Below, piece after piece: positions 1 through 7,221 of a DNA stretch of 64,000 nt. Numbering within the stretch: position 1 is the stretch's first letter; each line of letters opens with the position of its first letter. Under the pieces are notes generated by a model. The model was given only the letters and a program-made list of their open reading frames with translations. It ran no database searches and was not told the DNA's origin. The stretch is from assembly GCA_016873715.1 (NCBI GenBank), contig VGWF01000006.1, positions 1 through 64,000 on the forward strand. The letters are read 5' to 3'. The position numbers and the translations under genes were made by a program. The stretch comes from Lentisphaerota bacterium (GTDB taxonomy: Bacteria > Verrucomicrobiota > Kiritimatiellia > PWTM01).

Positions 1-170
1 GGGGGGGGGGGGGTGGGGGGGTGTGGCGGTGGGGCTGTGGGGCGGTGGGGCGGTGGGGCGGTGTCGGATCTTGGTTGTTGGGTGTTGGTTGTTGGATGTT
101 GGGTGTTGAGTCCGGACTTCGATGTTGGATGTTCGGTGTTCGATGTTCGGCGTTCGCCGCTCGGTCTTCG
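1..170. repeat. G-rich and low-complexity repeat leader
   Basis: The window opens with a run of twelve G, then T and more G. About 25-62 is a tandem G-rich repeat built on GGTGGGGC-like units. About 70-165 is a decayed tandem repeat of GTTGGATGTT/GTTCGATGTT type units. The short ORFs here are only repeat translations. The spaced GGGG runs could form G-quadruplexes. The extreme 5' edge may also be a contig end. Confidence 0.7.
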
Positions 171-184
171 CCGCGCCGTCCTGC

Positions 185-213
185 TTGCCGCACCGCGCCT
201 CGGGGGCTAGCAT
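185..213 (+). promoter_or_regulatory. Candidate sigma70-like promoter for argS
   Basis: A TTGCCG box at 185-190 is followed by a 17-bp spacer and a TAGCAT box at 208-213, about 26 bp before the argS start. The same TTGCCN-17-TAGCNT pattern appears before the oxidoreductase gene at 22532, which supports the assignment. Confidence 0.55.
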
Positions 214-239
214 GGCGCGCCTTTGAACGGGGACGAACG

Positions 240-2015
240 ATGAACGACATGCCCACCCTTCGCGACGAACTGGGAATCTGGATGGCCGCCGGATTCCGCT
301 CGGCGCTGCCGGAGCTCCCGGCGGACGCCGTCATCGCCGTCGCTCCGACGGCCCAGGCCGGCTTCGGCGACTACCAGTGCAACGCGGCGATGGGCCTCGC
401 CAAGCGCCTGCGCAAGGCCCCGCGCGAGGTCGCGCAGGCCGCGCTGGCCGCCGCGGGCACGCATCCGGCCGTCGCGAAGGCCGAGATCGCCGGCCCCGGT
501 TTCATCAACCTGACGCTCGACGACGCGTGGCTCGCGCGGCGCGTCGAGGCCGCCGCATCCGACGCCCGGCTCGGCACGCCGCGGCCCGGCGACGGACGGA
601 CCATCGTCCTCGACTACTCGAGCCCGAACGTCGCGAAGCCGATGCACATCGGACACATCCGGTCCACGGTCATCGGCAACGCGCTGGACCGGCTGCACCG
701 GTTCCTCGGCTACCGCGTCGTCGCCGACAATCATCTCGGCGACTGGGGCACCCAGTTCGGCCTCCTCATCATGGGCTTCCGCCATTTCGCCGACACCGCC
801 GCCTACGAGGCCTCGCCCATCGAGGAGCTCGAGCGCATCTACGTGAAGAGCTACGAGCAGTCGAAGGCGGATCCTTCGTGGCTCGACGCCGCCAAGGCCG
901 AGCTGGTGAAGCTCCAGGCCGGCGACGCGGAGAACCGCCGCCTCTGGGAGTCGTTCGTCGAGCACAGCATGCGCGAGTTCGACCGCATCTACGCGCGCCT
1001 CGGCGTGACGTTCGACCTCGTCCGCGGCGAGAGCTGGTACAACGAGCGCCTGCCCGGCGTCGTGGCGCGGCTGGAGAAACTCGGCCTCGCGCGCGACAGC
1101 GACGGCGCGGTGTGCGTCTTCTCCGACGGCACGCTGCCGCCGAAGGACGACCCGCTGATGAAGCAGGAGGACGGCGAGTGGAAGCCCGCGCCGTGCCTCG
1201 TGCGGAAGAGCGACGGCGCCTTCAACTACGCCACCACCGACCTCGCCACCGTGCTCAGCCGCGCGGAGGAGTTTGCGCCCGACGCGGTGATCTACGTCAC
1301 CGACGAGCGCCAGCAGCTCCACTTCCGCCAGTTCTTCCATGTCGCCCGCGCGCTCGGTGTCACGACGCGGCTGGTCCACGTCTGGTTCGGCCTGATGCGC
1401 CTGCCCGAGGGCACGTTCTCGACGCGCCAGGGCAATGTCATCAAGCTCGAGCGCCTGCTCGACGAGGCCGAGGAGCGCGCGCTGGCGATCGTGAAGCAGA
1501 CGAGCCCGGAGATGCCCGAGGCCGTGCAGCGCGAGGTCGCCCGCGCGGTGGGCCTCGGCGCCGTGAAGTACGCGGACCTCAGCCAGAACCCGCAGAGCCT
1601 CGTGACGTTCACGTGGGACAAGGCCCTCGCGCTCGAAGGCAACTCCGCGCCCTACCTGCAATACGCCTGCGCGCGCATCGCAAGCGTGCTCGACAAGTAC
1701 GCCGAGCAGTTCCCCGGCGGCTCGTTCGCGGCGGCGCCGGTCGCGCTCGGCGAGGCGGTCGAGCGGGCGCTCGCGCTGCACCTCGCGCGGTTCCCGGAGG
1801 CGGTGCTCGACGCGGCGGCCGCGTGCAAGCCGAACGTGCTGGCCGACTACCTCTTCTCGCTGTCGCAGCTCTACAGCAGCTTCTATCAGAACGTGCCGTT
1901 CCTGAAGGCGCCCGAGGGCGTGCGCGAAAGCCGCCTGCGCCTCTGCTCGGCCGTCGCCGCCGCCCTCCGCGCCGGCCTCGGCCTCCTGGGCATTGAAACG
2001 CCGGCGCGGATCTGA
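240..2015 (+). CDS. argS: Arginyl-tRNA synthetase
   Basis: Class I aminoacyl-tRNA synthetase that charges tRNA-Arg in the cytoplasm; 591 residues, normal for the family. The HIGH signature is seen in SSPNVAKPMHIGHIRST at about residues 130-145, followed by GDWGTQFG. The KMSKS equivalent in ArgRS is degenerate and lies near FSTRQGNVIKL. The C-terminal anticodon-binding DALR region contains NSAPYLQYACARI. The ORF is open for 73 codons upstream, but that part is repeat translation. The ATG at 240 is chosen because the ArgRS N-terminal domain begins directly after it. It stands alone and ends 2 bp before a hairpin. Confidence 0.96.
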   Translation: MNDMPTLRDELGIWMAAGFRSALPELPADAVIAVAPTAQAGFGDYQCNAAMGLAKRLRKAPREVAQAALAAAGTHPAVAKAEIAGPGFINLTLDDAWLARRVEAAASDARLGTPRPGDGRTIVLDYSSPNVAKPMHIGHIRSTVIGNALDRLHRFLGYRVVADNHLGDWGTQFGLLIMGFRHFADTAAYEASPIEELERIYVKSYEQSKADPSWLDAAKAELVKLQAGDAENRRLWESFVEHSMREFDRIYARLGVTFDLVRGESWYNERLPGVVARLEKLGLARDSDGAVCVFSDGTLPPKDDPLMKQEDGEWKPAPCLVRKSDGAFNYATTDLATVLSRAEEFAPDAVIYVTDERQQLHFRQFFHVARALGVTTRLVHVWFGLMRLPEGTFSTRQGNVIKLERLLDEAEERALAIVKQTSPEMPEAVQREVARAVGLGAVKYADLSQNPQSLVTFTWDKALALEGNSAPYLQYACARIASVLDKYAEQFPGGSFAAAPVALGEAVERALALHLARFPEAVLDAAAACKPNVLADYLFSLSQLYSSFYQNVPFLKAPEGVRESRLRLCSAVAAALRAGLGLLGIETPARI

Positions 2016-2017
2016 GC

Positions 2018-2040
2018 GTCCTCACGCGGAGCGTGAGGAC
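2018..2040. terminator. Hairpin between convergent argS and sulfatase
   Basis: A perfect 10-bp stem GTCCTCACGC / GCGTGAGGAC closes on GGA. It sits between the argS stop and the sulfatase gene; the sulfatase TAG stop shares its last base. It probably ends transcription from both sides. A copy in the opposite orientation lies at 3616-3638 upstream of the sulfatase, so it is also an interspersed repeat. Confidence 0.7.
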
Positions 2041-3401
2041 TACTTTGGAGCCGCCCCGCCGGGCGCCTGCCACGGCACCGAGCCGCCGCGCTGGATCCGG
2101 GCGCGCAGGGCGGCGGCCAGTTCGTTGAAGACCTTCTTCTCGGAACCGGCGAGATCCCGCGTCTCCTGCGGATCGTCCCTCAGGTTGTAGAGTTCGAGCG
2201 GCGAGTACGGGTCGTTCTGCATCAGCTTCCAGTCGCCGCGGATCAGGGCCTCGTAGCTCTTCCCGCCGTAGCGGGGCCCACCCTCGCGCCGCACGAAGTA
2301 GAGGTCGCGGGGGGCCGGCGGCTCCCCGCCCCGGAGCGCGGGGAGCAGGCTGACGGCGTCGAGGTCCGGCGGCAGCGGCGAGCCGGCGGCCTCGAGCAGG
2401 GTCGGGAAGAGATCGAACGTCTGCCCGGCGTACTCGCAGCTCGAGCCGGCCCGGATCACGCCCGGCCAGCGCACGAAGAACGGGATCCGCAGCCCGCCGT
2501 CGTAGTGGCTCTGCTTGCCGTCGCGCCACGGGTCGTTGCACTGGCCGTGCGGCAGCGACCCGCCGTTGTCGGAGGCGAACGCGACCAGCGTGTTCGACGC
2601 GAGCCCGGTGCGGTCGAGCATGTCCAGCACGCGGCCGATGCCGGCATCGAGGTGCTCGACGAAGGCGACGTTCGTCGCCCGGAGCGCGGGCATCGCGGGA
2701 TCGCGCGCCGTCACGCGCGCAAGCCATTCCGCCGGCGGCTCGACCGGGAAGTGCGGGGCGTTATAGGCGAGATAGAGGAAGAACGGCTCCCCCGCGCGGG
2801 ACCGGCCCTCCAGGTACTCGCAGGCCCACGTCGTGAAGAGGTCGGTCGCATGGCCCTGCGGATCGACCGTCTCCCCGTTCCGTCGCATGTAGTTGTTCCC
2901 GAGGCGCAGGTGCGTCGTGTAGCTGTCCATCATGTCGCCGAGGAAGCCGTGGAAATGGTCGAACCCGCGCTGGTTCGGCAGGTTCGGCGCCTCGAGGCCG
3001 AGGTGCCACTTCCCAACGATCGCGGTGTGGTAGCCCGCCTTCTTCAGGCAGTCCGCGAGGGTCGGGACCGACGGGGACAGCCAGCCCCAGGAGTCGGCCG
3101 CCTGCGTGCGGATGACCCCCGGCACGCCCGCGCGGTCGGGGTGACGGCCCGTCAGGAGCGCGGCGCGCGACGGCGAGCAGACCGTGCAGTTCGAGCGCAT
3201 GGCGGGAAAGCGCATGCCCTCGCGCGCCAGGCGGTCGGTGTTCGGCGTCCGCACGTCCTTCCCGCCGTTGGCCGACACGTCGGCGTAGCCCTGGTCGTCC
3301 GTCAGGATGATCACCAGGTTCGGCCGGCGCCCGTCCGCGGTCGCGCCCACGGTCACGGCCGCAACCGCCGCCGCCAGCAGGACCCGCCGCATCGTCTTCA
3401 T
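2040..3401 (-). CDS. Secreted sulfatase (type I, Cys-type)
   Basis: Formylglycine-dependent sulfatase hydrolysing sulfate esters, probably on a sulfated glycan; 453 residues. A signal peptide (MKTMRRVLLAAAVAAVTVGA) is followed by the metal-binding start PNLVIILTDDQGYADV. The modification motif CSPSRAALLTGR carries the cysteine that an FGE or anSME enzyme would oxidise. GKWHLG, APHFPV and ASDNGG are the other conserved blocks. The start at 3401 is chosen over the longer ORF because a GGAGGG ribosome site precedes it and the signal peptide follows. It may belong with the downstream glycan genes, although about 490 bp separate it from the isomerase gene. Confidence 0.94.
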   Translation of the reverse strand: MKTMRRVLLAAAVAAVTVGATADGRRPNLVIILTDDQGYADVSANGGKDVRTPNTDRLAREGMRFPAMRSNCTVCSPSRAALLTGRHPDRAGVPGVIRTQAADSWGWLSPSVPTLADCLKKAGYHTAIVGKWHLGLEAPNLPNQRGFDHFHGFLGDMMDSYTTHLRLGNNYMRRNGETVDPQGHATDLFTTWACEYLEGRSRAGEPFFLYLAYNAPHFPVEPPAEWLARVTARDPAMPALRATNVAFVEHLDAGIGRVLDMLDRTGLASNTLVAFASDNGGSLPHGQCNDPWRDGKQSHYDGGLRIPFFVRWPGVIRAGSSCEYAGQTFDLFPTLLEAAGSPLPPDLDAVSLLPALRGGEPPAPRDLYFVRREGGPRYGGKSYEALIRGDWKLMQNDPYSPLELYNLRDDPQETRDLAGSEKKVFNELAAALRARIQRGGSVPWQAPGGAAPK

Positions 3402-3615
3402 GTCGCCCTCCGATCGCCCGCGGCGTCCCCACGCGCCCACCCGGGAACGAGGACCCCGGGAACCGCCTCGTTGCGGAACTGTAGCCGCGACCGGCCCGGC
3501 CCGCGAGAACGTTGACGCGCAGCGTCAGGAGTCCCGCCCATCAACCGCCGAACTGCGATGTAGATCCGCCCCTGCCCAGGATCTGCTCATTCCGCCGCGG
3601 CGGAAGAGCATAGTG

Positions 3616-3638
3616 GTCCTCACGCTCCGCGTGAGGAC
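3616..3638. repeat. CTCCG-loop hairpin, second copy
   Basis: GTCCTCACG-CTCCG-CGTGAGGAC is a perfect inverted repeat. It is identical to the element at 2018-2040 but in the opposite orientation, and is again followed by TACTTT. Confidence 0.85.
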
Positions 3639-3693
3639 TACTTTTGGCACCCCGCCGAGGACTGACTCCTTCGGCCGCCGCTTCCCCGGAACG

Positions 3694-3738
3694 TCCAACC
3701 CTTGGAAGCCCGGCGTGACGGGGGTTCCAAGGATTGGA
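3694..3738. repeat. Long inverted repeat, TCCAACCCTTGGAA family
   Basis: TCCAACCCTTGGAA at 3694-3707 pairs with TTCCAAGGATTGGA at 3725-3738 at 13 of 14 positions. A decayed relative lies at 53698-53747, so this is a dispersed hairpin family and not a single regulatory site. Confidence 0.75.
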
Positions 3739-3748
3739 AACCCCGGAC

Positions 3749-3768
3749 GGCCGCGACGGAGCGCGGCC
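3749..3768. repeat. Hairpin GGCCGCG-ACGGAG-CGCGGCC
   Basis: A 7-bp perfect stem surrounds ACGGAG, which is the reverse complement of the CTCCGT loop. On the other strand TGGAGG precedes it. The 7+6+7 geometry matches elements at 10520, 10758, 10884 and 46498. Confidence 0.8.
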
Positions 3769-3887
3769 CTCCAGGAGACTCGGTGGACGGTGGAGCCGCC
3801 TTCGCCACAGCGCTTCGGCGGGCCGAGGCGCGGCCCAACAGTTCGGAACCCGTGGAGACGGCGATACCCATCCGTCGCCGCCGCGCC

Positions 3888-4841
3888 TCACGCCTCCGAC
3901 AGGCCGGCGGCGCGGATGGCGTTCTTCAGGTGCGCGAGCGCGTCCTTGTAGTCCTTCGGCCCGACGTACTCGAGCACGAGCGGCGCGTGCGGCGTCCGTT
4001 CGGCGGCGAGCGTGACGAAGCGCTTGTAGTCGACGTCGCCCTGGCCGGCGGCGACGCCCTTCTCGACGTGCAGCTTGCGGTCCTTCGCGTGCAGGCAGTC
4101 GATGTACGGGCCGAGCTGCGCGAACATCTCGTCGAGGTCGTTCAGCTCGATCAGGTTCGCGGGGTCGAGCAGCACGCGCACGCGCGGCGAGTTCACGGCC
4201 TCGACGAAGGTCCGCACGCGCTTGGCGCTGGCGAGGAAGCCGCGGTAGAAGGGCTCGAGCAGGATCTTCGCGTCATGCTTCTCCGCGAGCGCGGCGAGTT
4301 GGCGGACGACATCGACGGTCTGCGGCCACACCGGGTCCTGGAACTCGATCGCGATCCGCGGCGGGGGCGCCTTGTCGTCGTGGAAGTGGCCGGCCTCGGT
4401 GATGAACGTCTTCACGCCCATGTGCCCGCCGACGGCCATCATGGCGTCGAAGTAGGCGAGGTTGGCGGCGCGCTCGGCCTCGTCCGGGTGGATGAGGTTC
4501 GTGTAGACGCCGATGCTGTGGATCTCGATGCCGGCATCGCGATAGGCGGCGGCGATCCCGCGGCAGCGCTCGGGCGTCAGGCTGGAGACGTCCGACCGGC
4601 CGTTGTACTTCCAGAACTTGCTCTCCTTCTGGCTCAGGAAGAGCTGCACGATGCGGATGCCTGCCGCGGCCAGCTCCTTCGCGAGGTCGGCGTTCGAGTG
4701 GTCGCCGAAGCCCAGCGTGGCGATGCCGATCTTGAGGCCCGCCTTGCGCTCCGCCGCGCCCGCGCCCGCCGCGGCGCCGAGGCCGCACAGCGCGGCCATG
4801 CCCGCCGCGCCCCGGAGAAGATCCCGTCGTGTCGAGTTCAT
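3888..4841 (-). CDS. Tat-exported sugar phosphate isomerase/epimerase-like TIM barrel
   Basis: Xylose-isomerase-like (AP endonuclease 2 fold) protein of 317 residues. The Tat signal STRRDLLRGAAGMAAL lies at the N terminus, so it probably acts outside the cytoplasm. Barrel elements include LKIGIATLGFGDHS, IEIHSIGVY, KILLEPFYR, VLLDPANLIEL and CLHAKDRKL. The E, D and H residues in these segments fit the family's metal site. The ATG at 4841 follows a GGAAAGGAAG purine tract. It lies 80 bp after the Gfo/Idh/MocA gene on the same strand. Such pairs are common in PVC bacteria and are linked to keto-sugar chemistry. The substrate is unknown. Confidence 0.88.
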   Translation of the reverse strand: MNSTRRDLLRGAAGMAALCGLGAAAGAGAAERKAGLKIGIATLGFGDHSNADLAKELAAAGIRIVQLFLSQKESKFWKYNGRSDVSSLTPERCRGIAAAYRDAGIEIHSIGVYTNLIHPDEAERAANLAYFDAMMAVGGHMGVKTFITEAGHFHDDKAPPPRIAIEFQDPVWPQTVDVVRQLAALAEKHDAKILLEPFYRGFLASAKRVRTFVEAVNSPRVRVLLDPANLIELNDLDEMFAQLGPYIDCLHAKDRKLHVEKGVAAGQGDVDYKRFVTLAAERTPHAPLVLEYVGPKDYKDALAHLKNAIRAAGLSEA

Positions 4842-4921
4842 CGTTGCGTTCTTCCTTTCCGCGATTCCGTCGTCCGGCATTCCTCCGCTGCCGCCGCGAT
4901 CGTCGTTCGCGGCCGCGCCGT

Positions 4922-6310
4922 CTACAGCCCCCACCCCGCGCGGTACTCGCGATGAAGCAGCTTGTTGGCGTCCTCGTCGTTCGTGACCTTGAGTGCCGGG
5001 CCGTCCCAGAGCAGCTTCTTCCCGGCGCGCAGGGCGACGTTGCCGAGCATGCAGGTTTCCGTGAGGACGCCGGCGTGATCGGGGAAGTTGGCGCCCGGCG
5101 GCGGACCGCCGCGGCAGGCGTCGACGAACTCCTTGTAGTGCCCCGGCGAGCGCGGGAGGGTCTTCGGTGCGCGGCCATAGGCCTTCATCTTGGTCTCGGG
5201 GATGATGCGGTGGCCGTAGATCGTGCCCTTGTCGCCGACGTAGATCGTCTCGTAGCTGCGGCCGGCGCGGGGCTCCAGGTCGGCGGGCAGCGGAGGGAGC
5301 AGTCCGCCGTCGTACCAGTTCAGCTTCACCGGCGGCCGTTCGCCGCGGGCGGGGAACTCGAAGCGGGCGATGACGCCCAGCGGGTAGACCTCGGGGAACA
5401 TCTTCGTCGAGCAGGCCTCGACGCTGACGGGGTGCTTGAGGTCGAGCGCCTTGAAGACGGTCGAGAGCTTGTGGCAGCCGAGGTCGCCGAGCTGGCCGGT
5501 GCCGAAGTCCCACCAGTTGCGCCAGGTCCAAGGGTGGTATTCGGGATGGTAGGGCCGTTCCGCGGCGGGGCCGAGCCAGAGGTTCCAGTCGAGGCCGTCG
5601 GGGACGGGCGGGGTGTCGGCGGGGCGGTCCTGCAGCGCCGGGTAGCGCCAGAAGCGCGCGCCGATGGAGACGTGCACCTCGCGGACGTGGCCGATGGCGC
5701 CGTCGGCGATCATCTCGCGGACGACGCGGTCCTCCTCGGTCGCCTGGCCCTGGTTGCCGAGCTGCGTGGCGACGCCGGCCTTGCGGGCCTCCTCGGCGAC
5801 GGCGCGCGACTCGGCGACGGACCACGTCAGCGGTTTCTCGCAGTAGACGTGCTTCCGCTTCTTCAGCGCGGCCATGGTGATGACGGCGTGGGCGTGGTCC
5901 GGCGTGGCGACGACGACGGCGTCGACGTCCTCCTTCTCGAGGAGTTCGCGGTAGTCCGCATAGGCGCGGCAGCCGCGGCCCCCGCCCTTGCCGGCGTAGT
6001 GCTCGTCGGTCATGCGCCGGGCGGGCTCGCGGCCGGCGGGGCGGCCTTCGCCGCCCTTGGCCCAGTCCCAGGAGATGTAGCCGCCGCCCTCGCGGTTCGG
6101 ATCGCAGACGGCGACGACCTGGATCTCGTCGAAGGCGAGGAGATTCATCAGGTCGATGGTGCCCTGTCCGCCGCAGCCGATGACGGCGAGCGTGGTCTTC
6201 GAGTTCGGCGCCGTCTGGCCCGGACCGCCGAGGACGCGGCGCGGGAGGAGGGTGAACGCGGGGGCGGCGGCGGCGGCGAGGAATGTCCGGCGGGGCATGT
6301 CCGGCTTCAT
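4922..6310 (-). CDS. Tat-exported Gfo/Idh/MocA family oxidoreductase
   Basis: NAD(P)-dependent sugar oxidoreductase family, 462 residues. The Tat signal MPRRTFLAAAAAPAF comes first. The Rossmann glycine motif is AVIGCGGQGTIDL, the family EKP motif is YCEKPLTW, and the C terminus has the dehydrogenase alpha/beta domain. The start at 6310 (MKPDMPRR) has a GGAGAAGG site upstream. The ORF is open to 6556, but that extension includes the operator at 6532-6555 and is probably a 5' leader of about 220 nt. It is cotranscribed with the isomerase downstream. The operator suggests control by the regulator at 6572-7159. Confidence 0.9.
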   Translation of the reverse strand: MKPDMPRRTFLAAAAAPAFTLLPRRVLGGPGQTAPNSKTTLAVIGCGGQGTIDLMNLLAFDEIQVVAVCDPNREGGGYISWDWAKGGEGRPAGREPARRMTDEHYAGKGGGRGCRAYADYRELLEKEDVDAVVVATPDHAHAVITMAALKKRKHVYCEKPLTWSVAESRAVAEEARKAGVATQLGNQGQATEEDRVVREMIADGAIGHVREVHVSIGARFWRYPALQDRPADTPPVPDGLDWNLWLGPAAERPYHPEYHPWTWRNWWDFGTGQLGDLGCHKLSTVFKALDLKHPVSVEACSTKMFPEVYPLGVIARFEFPARGERPPVKLNWYDGGLLPPLPADLEPRAGRSYETIYVGDKGTIYGHRIIPETKMKAYGRAPKTLPRSPGHYKEFVDACRGGPPPGANFPDHAGVLTETCMLGNVALRAGKKLLWDGPALKVTNDEDANKLLHREYRAGWGL

Positions 6311-6531
6311 GCGTGCGGTTCCTTCTCCTGGGTGTCCGTGGCGGCGACTGTACAGGTTCGGGAGGGACGAGGCGAGAAGCGGTTCCGCCGACCGGCCGCG
6401 CGGCCCGGGAGCGGCTGCCTGCCGCCGGCCCCGGCCTGCTCGCCCCGCCGGGTCCGCCATGATGCGGCCGGAAACCGGAGAACGAGCGATCCCTGCGTCC
6501 CCCGCCAGCCGTGACCCGGCGCACCACAGGG

Positions 6532-6555
6532 TGTCGGTGTTAATTAACTCCGACA
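6532..6555. promoter_or_regulatory. Operator copy 2, upstream of Gfo/Idh/MocA operon
   Basis: A 24-bp palindrome has arms TGTCGG / CCGACA and the perfect core GTTAATTAAC, with a single unpaired position on each side. It matches the operator at 7162-7185 in arms, length and AT core. A TTAACA box inside it could be a minus-strand -10 element at the same position as in copy 1, although its -35 is poor. It lies just past the regulator gene and in front of the oxidoreductase leader. Confidence 0.8.
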
Positions 6556-6571
6556 TCCTGGTTCGGTCGCA

Positions 6572-7159
6572 TCAGGAACCCGGGCGAGGCGGCGGCGAGT
6601 TCCGCAGTTGGCGCAGGATCACCTTCTGGAGAGGATGCGGATGGGAGACAACGTGGTACAACCCGTCGACCGCGCGCACGAGCCGCCGGTCGGCCAGGAT
6701 CCGCAGATGCCGCTTCAGGGACCGCAGGGGGATGCCCGTGGCTCTCGCCAACGACGCCGGCCCCATCGGCCGGTCGAGCAGACGCCGCACGATCTGGAGG
6801 CGTCGGGGGTAGGTGTATCCGAACGCGATGCGTGCGAATTCCGCGTCCACGGCCGGCTCCTTGCGTCGAAGCGCCGCACGGATCGCCTCCGTGATCGCCG
6901 CCGCGTCGGGCACTTCGGGATCGGGCTGGAGCCTGTACCAGACCTCCGGCCCGCGACGTGTCGCGGCCAGCAGGCCCCGCGAGTTCAGACGCCGCAACTC
7001 CTGGCTCGCGCGGGGCATGCTCAGCCGCAGCCGCCCGGCCGCCTCCGTGACCGACAGGGTCCGCGACGTCATCAGCAAGCGGAGAAGCCGCAACCGGGTG
7101 AGACCGGTCAGAACCCTGCACGTGCGCCACAACGTCGGATGAAGCTGGATGGCGTTCAT
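6572..7159 (-). CDS. Double winged-helix (ArsR-like) transcriptional regulator
   Basis: DNA-binding regulator of 195 residues with two winged-helix units. The first is near residues 15-80 (SVTEAAGRLRLSMPRASQEL as helix-turn-helix). The second is near residues 115-175 (GPASLARATGIPLRSLKRHL). No ligand domain or metal-binding cysteine cluster is visible. The ORF track starts at 7189, but the ATG at 7159 is preferred. A TTGGAC-17-TAAACT promoter ends 8 bp before it, leaving an almost leaderless mRNA, and neither start has a Shine-Dalgarno site. Identical operators at both ends of the gene suggest autoregulation plus control of the flanking oxidoreductase genes (inference). Confidence 0.85.
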   Translation of the reverse strand: MNAIQLHPTLWRTCRVLTGLTRLRLLRLLMTSRTLSVTEAAGRLRLSMPRASQELRRLNSRGLLAATRRGPEVWYRLQPDPEVPDAAAITEAIRAALRRKEPAVDAEFARIAFGYTYPRRLQIVRRLLDRPMGPASLARATGIPLRSLKRHLRILADRRLVRAVDGLYHVVSHPHPLQKVILRQLRNSPPPRPGS

Positions 7160-7190
7160 GGTGTCGGAGTTTATTAAGTCCGACACCATG
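7157..7190. promoter_or_regulatory. Operator copy 1, 34-bp palindrome over regulator start
   Basis: CATGGTGTCGGA at 7157-7168 and TCCGACACCATG at 7179-7190 form a perfect 12-bp inverted repeat around a 10-bp AT-rich centre. Each arm ends in CATG. The minus-strand ATG at 7159 is therefore part of the operator. It covers the regulator's -10 region and lies 31 bp before the divergent dehydrogenase gene. Confidence 0.9.
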
Positions 7191-7196
7191 GTCCAA
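7168..7196 (-). promoter_or_regulatory. Promoter of the regulator, embedded in its operator
   Basis: On the minus strand TTGGAC (7196-7191) is separated by 17 bp from TAAACT (7173-7168). Transcription would start near 7161, within a few bases of the ATG at 7159, which would make a leaderless message. The -10 lies in the palindrome, so a bound regulator would block it. Confidence 0.65.
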
Positions 7197-7221
7197 GCCC
7201 AGATTCTCTGCTAGTCTCGTC

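Larger units (their letters stand above)
3402..3887. other. Non-coding stretch with several palindromic repeats
   Basis: I see no gene here. The stretch holds a small TGACGC-GCA-GCGTCA hairpin at 3513-3527, the CTCCG-loop hairpin at 3616-3638, the TCCAACCCTTGGAA inverted repeat at 3694-3738 and the hairpin at 3749-3768. ORFs that cross it are open because of the repeats. Confidence 0.7.

Noticed and set aside
207-1781. 524-residue minus-strand ORF
   Set aside because: Antisense of argS, whose motifs are intact.
2018-3638. Sulfatase as a proven transposon cargo
   Set aside because: Only the hairpins support it; no transposase and no target duplication was seen, so it is listed only as a possibility.
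6311-6556. N-terminal extension of the oxidoreductase (MSELINTD...)
   Set aside because: It is translated from the operator and a GC-rich leader; the Tat signal and ribosome site mark the start at 6310.
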